A stretch of 64,000 nucleotides of DNA from Nitrospira sp. CR1.1 (lineage in GTDB: Bacteria > Nitrospirota > Nitrospiria > Nitrospirales > Nitrospiraceae), in NCBI GenBank assembly GCA_014055465.1, contig WIAF01000010.1, forward strand, positions 62,001 through 126,000, read 5' to 3'. Below are positions 58,862 to 64,000 of the stretch, piece by piece. Under the pieces are notes generated by a model that was not told where the DNA came from, did no database searches, and was given only the letters and a program-made list of their open reading frames with translations. The translations under genes and the position numbers were made by a program. Each line of letters begins with the position of its first letter. The first letter of the stretch is position 1.

Positions 58862-59080
58862 TCATTTCATCAAATCTTCGACACGCTGCCGGAGCATACA
58901 AAAAGCCTCGTCAAACGCCGCGTCGATTTCGGCGTCAGATCCGATCGCTTTGGCCGGATCTGGCGTACTCCAATGCAACTTCGCTGGTTTCCCGGGGAAC
59001 AGGGGACAACTTTCACCAGCGGCCTGATCGCACACCGTAATCACGAGATCAAAGGATTGATTCGCAAACCGTCGAGGTAG
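58862..59080 (-). pseudogene. Arsenate reductase (ArsC, low-MW phosphatase type) C-terminal remnant
   Basis: The minus frame reads LPRRFANQSFDLVITVCDQA then CPLFPGKPAKLHWSTPDPAK and AAFDEAFCMLRQRVEDLM, the C-terminal half of thioredoxin-coupled ArsC including the VITVCD motif. The N-terminal CxxxxxR catalytic loop is missing: a stop codon interrupts the frame near 59085 and no match continues upstream. No other ars gene is near, so it is a decayed remnant. Confidence 0.75.
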
Positions 59081-59311
59081 GTGATTTTATTGTCTACGCT
59101 CGATGTGAGCGCCTGAAGGTCGGCGAGAAACCCTACCCACCATTCAAGCTAGCTGAAATTGTGGGGGCAAACGAGCGAACCGATGCGAGGATGGGGTTTC
59201 TCAACGAGGCGTGGGAGAAGCTGTTTCGCATCCAGCCTGACCGGTGTGAGGGCCGTTGACCAACTCCCGCCCTCAGGTGACAATACCCACCAGATCTCTA
59301 GGAGGTCGCGA

Positions 59312-59476
59312 ATGAACGCTGAATACGAGAGCTGGGCCGAAACGCTGGATACTCTAGCCGACCCGGAGGAGATGGAGGCGATTCTTGAGGGTGAAGCCGA
59401 TGTCCGCGCCGGGAATGTCGTGTCGTTCGCGGAAGTGTTTGGAGAGCCGCAGGGCAACGCCCCTATTCCTTCCTAA
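59312..59476 (+). CDS. Small antitoxin-like protein
   Basis: The 54-residue product begins MNAEYESWAETLDTLADPEE, with AGGAGG 6 bases upstream. The 'ADPEEMEAILEGEADVRAGN' and 'VVSFAEVFG' segments resemble Phd/YefM-type antitoxin tails ('G.v.s..ev.'). No toxin gene follows on this strand; the next gene is convergent and overlaps by 14 bases. The call is tentative. Confidence 0.55.
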   Translation: MNAEYESWAETLDTLADPEEMEAILEGEADVRAGNVVSFAEVFGEPQGNAPIPS

Positions 59477-59669
59477 CGAGCGGTTTATTGCTTACAAACG
59501 GCTCGTCGTAGAACCCCAGCTCCTGCGATAATTCCACTAGCTTATCGAGCGTTCGCATTCGCGCCGCTTTCAACTCCTCGTCTAACATCTGATCCGTCGG
59601 CTTCTCGCTCGGAGCCTCGGCCATGAGCTCGTCGAGCCGGGCGGCATCGTCGCGGTCTGGTTTGGGCAT
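59463..59669 (-). CDS. Tiny gene cluster member 1 (MPKP/PFVSN family)
   Basis: The 68-residue product starts MPKPDRDDAARLDELMAEAP and ends FYDEPFVSNKPLVRKE. The middle LDEELKAARMRTLDKLVELSQ is helical. A ribosome-binding site AAAGGTGG precedes it, inside the end of the upstream gene. It is paralogous to 60605-60793. The shared start and end peptides link it to 59906-60061 as well. The role is unknown; small DNA-binding antitoxin-like proteins are one possibility. Confidence 0.65.
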   Translation of the reverse strand: MPKPDRDDAARLDELMAEAPSEKPTDQMLDEELKAARMRTLDKLVELSQELGFYDEPFVSNKPLVRKE

Positions 59670-59670
59670 T

Positions 59671-59880
59671 TCAGAATCCACCTTTAGGATCGTAGTGGCA
59701 CATACGATCTCCATCTTTCTTCCTCCACTCCTCAACCTTAGCCATCCTCTCATTCGACGCATCACACAGCGCAATCGTCCGGTCGATGGACTTCTCGGCT
59801 CGTTGCGTGGCCTCTTTGACCGCGGCCAGGAGGGCGTCCCAGTCGGCTTCGCTGTGGGGTTGGTTGTGGGGTTTGGGCAT
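59671..59880 (-). CDS. Tiny gene cluster member 2
   Basis: The 69-residue product starts MPKPHNQPHSEADWDALLAA and is a charged helix (VKEATQRAEKSIDRTIALCD, ERMAKVEEWRKKDGDRMC). It ends 1 base before the next gene's start at 59669. Its own promoter-like TAATAT lies 9 bases before the ATG, giving a nearly leaderless transcript like 60061 and 60976. Family not recognised. Confidence 0.6.
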   Translation of the reverse strand: MPKPHNQPHSEADWDALLAAVKEATQRAEKSIDRTIALCDASNERMAKVEEWRKKDGDRMCHYDPKGGF

Positions 59881-59889
59881 GGTGGTGAT

Positions 59890-59895
59890 ATATTA
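59890..59895 (-). promoter_or_regulatory. -10-like element close to the ATG at 59880
   Basis: TAATAT on the minus strand is 9 bases before the ATG at 59880, the same spacing as at 60071-60076 and 60986-60991. It would give a leader of only a few bases. Confidence 0.45.
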
Positions 59896-59905
59896 CAGCG
59901 ATCAG

Positions 59906-60061
59906 CTAGTTGCTCACGAACGGCTTCTTGCGCTTGGCACGCAGGCGAGCCACCACATCACCCACCGGCTTGACCCGGCCCGCCGCCACATCCCTGTTGC
60001 CGAGCGCCAGGATCTTGAGCAATGCAAGCGTTTCCTGGTCTGGATTGGGAGGTGTGGGCAT
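59906..60061 (-). CDS. Tiny gene cluster member 3
   Basis: The 51-residue product starts MPTPPNPDQETLALLKILAL and ends RLRAKRKKPFVSN. The basic C-terminus (VARLRAKRKK) and length fit a small antitoxin or DNA-binding protein. The start lies 9 bases after a perfect TATAAT. The MPTPPN start is shared with the 60797-60976 gene and the PFVSN end with members 1 and 4. Confidence 0.6.
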   Translation of the reverse strand: MPTPPNPDQETLALLKILALGNRDVAAGRVKPVGDVVARLRAKRKKPFVSN

Positions 60062-60070
60062 GATTGGGAT

Positions 60071-60076
60071 ATTATA
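60071..60076 (-). promoter_or_regulatory. Shared promoter -10 TATAAT (copy 1)
   Basis: TGCCGGCGTATAATA on the minus strand lies 9 bases before the ATG at 60061. The same 15-bp block recurs before the ATG at 60976, each preceded by CTTTCCC and CCTC. Transcription would begin almost at the ATG. Confidence 0.7.
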
Positions 60077-60113
60077 CGCCGGCATCTGAGGGGGGAAAGT
60101 GTGGGGTGTAGGC

Positions 60114-60425
60114 GTGGCTAAAAAATTGATCAGCGCGAAACGCCAGCAAATTGAAAGTGTCAGGCTCACCATGGAGTATTGGGAGGACGGGGATTGGTAC
60201 GTGGGGCAGATACTGGAGGTGCCAGGCGTGATGAGTCAGGGGGCGACACTGCGTGAGCTTGAGCAAAATATTTGGGACGCCTATTGGCTCATAAATCCTA
60301 AGACTGTCGGCATACACGAGGCAAAGGCGCGCCTCTCTGCACTCCTCGCGCAAGTCGCCGCCGGTCAGCAGTTTACCATTACGAAGCGCGGACAGCCCGT
60401 TGCGCAGTTGATTCCGGTTGAATGA
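60114..60425 (+). CDS. HicB-like/Phd fusion antitoxin, shortened by an in-frame stop
   Basis: The product joins two antitoxin domains. The first half, VRLTMEYWEDGDWYVGQILE and GATLRELEQNIWDAYWLI, is a HicB-like fold. The second half, KTVGIHEAKARLSALLAQVA and FTITKRGQPVAQLIPVE, is a Phd/YefM antitoxin. It stops at TGA (60423-60425), yet the same frame continues RKPLRRPGLLKGRIQIARDF, the usual toxin-binding tail of Phd proteins, so the stop looks like a recent mutation. No toxin gene follows. The GTG start at 60114 is uncertain; an ATG at 60171 is possible. Confidence 0.7.
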   Translation: MAKKLISAKRQQIESVRLTMEYWEDGDWYVGQILEVPGVMSQGATLRELEQNIWDAYWLINPKTVGIHEAKARLSALLAQVAAGQQFTITKRGQPVAQLIPVE

Positions 60426-60539
60426 CGGAAACCTCTACGACGCCCCGGGCTCCTGAAAGGGCGGATCCAAATCGCTCGCGACTTTGATGCACCGATGAGC
60501 TTGATACTCCACTCCTCAACCCCCGTCACTAAAGAAACC

Positions 60540-60564
60540 AAAGGCCCGGAAGATCCGAGCCTTT
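60540..60564. terminator. Hairpin after the fusion antitoxin gene
   Basis: AAAGGCCCGGAAGATCCGAGCCTTT folds with arms AAAGGC and GCCTTT and an inner CGG/CCG. There is no T run after it, so terminator activity is uncertain. Confidence 0.4.
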
Positions 60565-60604
60565 GATCCGGCTTGCAGCTTTGCGCAACCCCCGGGCAAC
60601 GCCC

Positions 60605-60793
60605 CTATGCCTTCCTGGTGAGCGGATTGTCGCTCACGAACGGCTCATCGTACATTCCCAGCTCCTGCGATAATTTGACGATCTCATCGAGCACACGCAT
60701 CCGCGCCTCTTTCAGCTCCTCGTCTGTCATCTGATCAGTCGCCTTCTGACTGAGGTCGTTGTCGAGGTCTGGACTCGGATTGCAGTAGCACAC
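60605..60793 (-). CDS. Tiny gene cluster member 4 (paralogue of member 1)
   Basis: The 62-residue frame from GTG (60793) contains ATDQMTDEELKEARMRVLDE and ends MYDEPFVSDNPLTRKA, closely matching member 1 (TDQMLDEELKAARMRTLDKL, DEPFVSNKPLVRKE). At the position of member 1's ATG this copy has ATC (CTGCAATCCG versus CTGAAATGCC), so the original start is lost and only a GTG further upstream remains. It may be poorly translated. Confidence 0.5.
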   Translation of the reverse strand: MCYCNPSPDLDNDLSQKATDQMTDEELKEARMRVLDEIVKLSQELGMYDEPFVSDNPLTRKA

Positions 60794-60796
60794 ATG

Positions 60797-60976
60797 TCAT
60801 CCCCCATGGCCTTCGTAAGCAAGTTCGCGCACTCTGTCCCATCCCTTCCCTGAGGCATCAGGGTGCAAGCCTTGTCCCTTGAAGGTGACCTTTCTGAGCC
60901 GAAATGGCATGTGCAGCCTGCTATCGGTCGAGACGTGGTCTGCATCGTCGTGGCCTGAATTGGGAGGTGTGGGCAT
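60797..60976 (-). CDS. Tiny gene cluster member 5 (59 residues)
   Basis: An ATG at 60976 opens a 59-residue frame starting MPTPPNSGHDDADHVSTDSR, then FRLRKVTFKGQGLHPDASGK. It stops at TGA (60799-60797) directly ahead of, and in frame with, member 4. The ATG is 9 bases after the shared TATAAT. The start peptide equals that of member 3. Family not recognised. Confidence 0.5.
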   Translation of the reverse strand: MPTPPNSGHDDADHVSTDSRLHMPFRLRKVTFKGQGLHPDASGKGWDRVRELAYEGHGG

Positions 60977-60985
60977 TATGGGGGT

Positions 60986-60991
60986 ATTATA
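60986..60991 (-). promoter_or_regulatory. Shared promoter -10 TATAAT (copy 2)
   Basis: The minus-strand block TGCCGGCGTATAATA is repeated from 60071-60076, again 9 bases before an ATG (60976). Upstream CTTTCCC is also shared. Confidence 0.7.
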
Positions 60992-60999
60992 CGCCGGCA

Positions 61000-61511
61000 G
61001 GAGAGGGTGGGAAAGCGGGTTAGGCTGCTAATTCAATATGATGGAGGTCCGCATCTGTGTATCTGCGCCCAGGCTTCTCAAGGAGAATTGGCGTGTGATA
61101 CGTGATGCCGTTTGTGGGGTGCGTGATGAACAGTGCCTGCTTCGGGTCGTCGTGACAGGCGGAACACCACCGAGTCTGAGGCGCGAGCCGAAATTTTCTT
61201 GCGTCGGGCGGGGCTGAGCTTACTCATGATGTCACCGCGGTTCGCTTCACAGTCTTCAACTGAACACTCCGTAGTCGATGCGGCCGACTCCCACGCGATC
61301 GACCAGGCGTGGACGACCGAGGGCGCGAATACATGGCATAGCATCACGGTGTACGTGCTTGCGCTCCTGACGATCCGCTCGCAGCGGCTCATCATCACAT
61401 GCTCTCCATCTCGAGGGTTGGAAGGCCCAGATGAATGATTGGGAGGGTCTGGGGAACGCGCCGTGGGTGGCAGCCATGCGTCGGACGTGCGAGGATCATC
61501 GTGCTCGCCGG
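61000..61511. other. About 500 bp of decayed sequence before the integrase gene
   Basis: No intact gene is supported. A minus-strand frame at 61227-61078 begins MSKLSPARRKKISARASDS, like the N-terminus of XRE antitoxins (LSPxRRKKIxARA), then loses resemblance. Another minus frame near 61150-61022 has a protein-like end (ILLEKPGRRYTDADLHH). Both look like remnants. Confidence 0.4.
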
Positions 61512-62723
61512 TTAATACCGCGTGATCGCAAATTCCGCCCCCTCCTCCAGTCGATCGATCGCGTGAAAATACTTTTGCGTCGTCCGGATGTCCTTATGAT
61601 CCAGCATAGCTTGGACTTTGAATGGCGATTCGGTGCGCGCCGCCTCCGTCGCAGCCGTATGGCGGAGACTATGCGGCGTCACCCGTCGTTGCCGGCGCCG
61701 GCGACTCATCGGCGGTGAGGCCTCGTCCGGCCGAGCGGCGTCCCGCAGCCCGCAACGGGTCATGGCCTCCGTAATCCGCAGCTGAATGGCACGGGTCGTG
61801 AGCCGCAACCGCTCGTCCGGCGCCATCGGCTGCCCCTCCCCTGCGCCCTGCTTCGACCGTGCCTGCTCCAGATGCGCGGTGAGCTTGTCATGATGCCGGG
61901 CAAACAGCGGCTGGCGCGGCGACACCGGCCCGCGGGCATGGAGATACCGCTGCAGCCGGGCGTAGACCTCGGGCATCAGGTTCACAAAACTCTCTTTCGT
62001 CTGCTGCCCCTTGCCCTGTGTCCGCAAGATCCATTGCTCCCGCATGGCCGTCGAGCCCCTGCGCGCCCCTTCCCGATCGGCCCCCTGCGCCACCTGAACC
62101 TGCAGGCACTCGAGATCCCCACAATCCGCCCGTTGGACCTGGATCGCGCGCAGGCCGGTTTTCGCCATGAGATAGGTCATGGCGGCATCGCGTCGACCGA
62201 TCAGGGAATCATTGAAGCGCTCGATCAACGTGGTGACTTGCGCGGGGCTCAGTGGCAACCGCTGATAGGTCTTGTTATCGACCCGCTCATCCGGGATCTC
62301 CCGGCCGGGATCCCAATTCATCGCATGACGGGCTTTGATCCACCGACACAATGCCCGGACCGCGGCGAGATAGTTATTGATCGACCGCGCCTGCAACCGT
62401 TCATGCCCCTGATCGCGGGTCTCGCAGAGCCAAATCTTGTAGGCATGGAGCAGCGTGGGACCCAGCGTCTCGTAGGGTCGTTCCTGGCTCCACCAGCGGT
62501 AGAAGGCCCAGAGGGTGGACCGGTAGATCCGGTGCGTGCTCGCCGCTTTGTTCGCCTGGCAGAACAGCAGGTAGTGATAGAACGTCGCTTGGAGATGAAT
62601 CCGATCATCGTCGTGAGCCGGCTGGAGGGTCAGGGGATGCTTGATCCGCTCCCCTGCCCCAGCCTGGGAAACCGCCATCGGGGACAGGCCATCAGTCGGT
62701 TGGTCGCATTCGTCCGCCGTCAC
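61512..62723 (-). CDS. Tyrosine recombinase/integrase
   Basis: The 403-residue recombinase has a SAM-like domain (THRIYRSTLWAFYRWWSQER) and a catalytic domain with the first arginine in KTGLRAIQVQRA, H-x-x-R-H in TPHSLRHTAATEAA, histidine in LDHKDIRTTQ and tyrosine in KYFHAID. All catalytic residues are present. An insertion of about 60 charged residues lies between motifs. It is divergent from the rep gene and may be the resolution or integration enzyme of the replicon. Confidence 0.9.
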   Translation of the reverse strand: MTADECDQPTDGLSPMAVSQAGAGERIKHPLTLQPAHDDDRIHLQATFYHYLLFCQANKAASTHRIYRSTLWAFYRWWSQERPYETLGPTLLHAYKIWLCETRDQGHERLQARSINNYLAAVRALCRWIKARHAMNWDPGREIPDERVDNKTYQRLPLSPAQVTTLIERFNDSLIGRRDAAMTYLMAKTGLRAIQVQRADCGDLECLQVQVAQGADREGARRGSTAMREQWILRTQGKGQQTKESFVNLMPEVYARLQRYLHARGPVSPRQPLFARHHDKLTAHLEQARSKQGAGEGQPMAPDERLRLTTRAIQLRITEAMTRCGLRDAARPDEASPPMSRRRRQRRVTPHSLRHTAATEAARTESPFKVQAMLDHKDIRTTQKYFHAIDRLEEGAEFAITRY

Positions 62724-62815
62724 GATTTCTCCTCTTCACGTCCATGACGCGCACAGCATAACCCATTCCTAGGACTTCGTCAAAGGCGCTCTTTTATGAA
62801 GTAGTAGTCCAGCAC

Positions 62816-62864
62816 TTGACATTTGTCCATAAGACGACTATACACATTTTTATATGGACAAATG
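62816..62864 (+). promoter_or_regulatory. rep promoter with overlapping palindromic operator
   Basis: A near-consensus sigma-70 promoter TTGACA (62816-62821), 17 bases, TATACA (62839-62844) points to the rep gene. The 12-bp arms CATTTGTCCATA (62820-62831) and TATGGACAAATG (62853-62864) are exact inverted repeats that cover the spacer and start region, an arrangement suited to autorepression by Rep. Confidence 0.85.
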
Positions 62865-62912
62865 ACAAGCTAACGCAAAACCGCTAATCGCACTTAGACA
62901 TCAATGGCTTAG

Positions 62913-63611
62913 ATGAATATTCCTGAGCACAATCCTACCCCTGAAGGCACTGAATCCGCCCCTCTTCCAGCTGCCCTTCTTAGCGAGTCCGTCTGGTCAC
63001 CCCTCGCCTACACCGGCCTACTCCACTTTCTCTTGGATGGTGGGATGACGGCCCTGTCAGCGCCTACCCAACTCGTCTACTTACAACTTGTCCGAGAAGC
63101 ATTCGGTCGCCGCCGCAATCCCGTGGCGATGACACTGGATCGTATGCAAGCTCGCACGGGATTGAGTCGCTCCACCATTCACCAGGCGCTCCAACGGCTG
63201 GCACATCCGGATGTGGATATCGTGAATGTCGTTCATCCAGGAGGGGGAAAACGCGCCGGTCTGTACGAGCTCAGACCATGTTCCTATCAAAAACTCGTAC
63301 ACCAGCAGGCGAAGCCATTGCGGACGCGTCGCCGGCCAAAGCTGGTAGATGCATCAGATGTGCGGTCGATTGAGAACTTGCTCGCACATTTGAGCGAGGA
63401 AGATCGGGCTGATTTGCAGATCGTCTACGAGTCGCTGCAGGCCTCTGAGCGGAAATCTCTTGAGGAGGAAGTCCGCGCTCGGTTTCATGACATCGGCCAG
63501 AATCCTGATAAAACGACGTTTCAGCAAGGCCTGCTTTTTTATTTGCTGAAGCAGCGAATGTACGGACGGCTCAGATCAAAGTACCCCACCCTATCTTCGC
63601 CATCCCAATAA
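62913..63611 (+). CDS. Probable plasmid replication initiator (winged-helix type)
   Basis: The 232-residue protein starts MNIPEHNPTPEGTESAPLPA. A winged-helix-like segment, LVREAFGRRRNPVAMTLDRM then QARTGLSRSTIHQALQRLAH and VNVVHPGGGKRAGLYELRP, resembles DnaD/RepA-type initiators of plasmids. The C-terminus is helical and basic. It is placed between a strong promoter with operator and AT-rich palindromic DNA, the usual rep-origin order. A specific Rep family is not recognised, and a plain regulator is an alternative. Confidence 0.65.
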   Translation: MNIPEHNPTPEGTESAPLPAALLSESVWSPLAYTGLLHFLLDGGMTALSAPTQLVYLQLVREAFGRRRNPVAMTLDRMQARTGLSRSTIHQALQRLAHPDVDIVNVVHPGGGKRAGLYELRPCSYQKLVHQQAKPLRTRRRPKLVDASDVRSIENLLAHLSEEDRADLQIVYESLQASERKSLEEEVRARFHDIGQNPDKTTFQQGLLFYLLKQRMYGRLRSKYPTLSSPSQ

Positions 63612-63629
63612 GATCCCTATCCAACTCGA

Positions 63630-63647
63630 AGTTGCGCGGGCGCAACT
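63630..63647. repeat. 18-bp palindrome, copy 1
   Basis: AGTTGCGC-GG-GCGCAACT, identical to 63849-63866. Both are followed within a few bases by AAATATT or AAAATATT. Confidence 0.85.
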
Positions 63648-63848
63648 CTCAAATATTCTATTCGCGTCATTTAGAGCATTACGTGGAATATGAACATTTT
63701 CACATTCCACGCTGGCTCATAGAAACATACTTAAACCATATCGATATCAATATAACGGCAAGATAATGTTTATAGTTATATTTCACGCACAATTAAAAGT
63801 ATTGAATCGAACGCTGCTGCCATATCCAGCTCGCATCGCATCTCCTTG

Positions 63849-63866
63849 AGTTGCGCGGGCGCAACT
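63849..63866. repeat. 18-bp palindrome, copy 2
   Basis: AGTTGCGC-GG-GCGCAACT, an exact copy of 63630-63647, 219 bp away in the AT-rich region behind the rep gene. Confidence 0.85.
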
Positions 63867-64000
63867 GCAAAATATTTGTGCTTTGAGCTGATTGAATATA
63901 GTTATTATATAAAGTAGTTGACAGACTGCACCGTCAGGCGTAAGGAAACATCTAATTGCTGCCCCATGTCCACAAGCTAATCCTGTGCATGTTAGACAAA

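Larger units (their letters stand above)
63612..64000. other. AT-rich region with palindromes, candidate replication origin
   Basis: No gene. The palindrome AGTTGCGCGGGCGCAACT occurs twice, at 63630-63647 and 63849-63866, each followed by an A/T-rich AATATT. A hairpin CGTGGAAT/ATTCCACG spans 63682-63711. Between them lies strongly AT-rich DNA (63720-63800). Position behind rep and composition suggest oriV; the repeats could be Rep sites. The region continues beyond the window edge. Confidence 0.55.

Noticed and set aside
59149-59457. 102-codon minus-strand frame covering the small antitoxin gene
   Set aside because: The plus strand has a gene with AGGAGG and an antitoxin-like sequence; the antisense frame shows none.
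63612-64000. CRISPR array suspected from repeated AGTTGCGCGGGCGCAACT
   Set aside because: Only two copies, 219 bp apart, perfectly palindromic and without regular spacers; a replication or binding-site role fits better.

Overview
The window looks like accessory DNA (a plasmid, or a large integrated element and its surroundings) from a Nitrospira-like bacterium. That assignment is inference: it rests on moderately GC-rich coding sequence, paired PilZ and AP2-domain genes, and a metal-resistance repertoire typical of Nitrospirota, with no rRNA or marker gene to confirm it. A replication-initiator-like gene with a strong promoter and operator, followed by AT-rich palindromic DNA, closes the right end, which favours a plasmid.

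Left arm (1-16563, almost all on the minus strand): an IS200/IS605-type tnpB element, a higBA toxin-antitoxin pair, small hypothetical genes including a SWIM zinc-finger protein, a Sel1-repeat protein, an accessory DnaE polymerase, and a PRTRC cassette in the order E, C (ubiquitin-like), F, B (E2-like), A (JAMM peptidase), ThiF (E1-like). No PRTRC D or ParB is present in the window. Directly upstream of protein E lies a 553-residue protein that I read as a distant Cas12/TnpB-like protein: it has a RuvC-I-like segment but no RuvC-II glutamate and no zinc-ribbon/RuvC-III end. This is the best candidate for an undescribed system.

Middle (17072-32589): two PilZ-AP2 gene pairs (one damaged by a deletion), DUF72 and YIP1-like genes, a frameshifted S1/P1 nuclease, an HU protein, a TonB-like secreted protein, a DUF3800 protein, tyrosine recombinases, a decayed toxin-antitoxin pair, an AAA/DUF4143 ATPase and an IS1380 element. 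One recombinase lacks the expected catalytic tyrosine and sits behind a perfect inverted repeat.

Mobile and metal region (32638-58836): a Tn3-family transposon with a duplicated end and higBA as passenger; a complete mercury operon led by merR from a MerR-type promoter and containing a MerB-MerT fusion; two adjacent IS5-family elements; a CzcCBA-type RND efflux operon followed by lipoproteins, a P-type ATPase, a TPR lipoprotein, a CDF transporter and a YnfA-like protein. Mercury handling would run MerR sensing, MerT/MerF/MerP uptake, MerB demethylation and MerA reduction; the czc block would export divalent metals from periplasm and cytoplasm.

Right arm (58862-64000): an arsC remnant, a cluster of tiny genes sharing promoters and terminal peptide motifs, a HicB-Phd antitoxin fusion, another tyrosine recombinase, and the rep gene with its control region.
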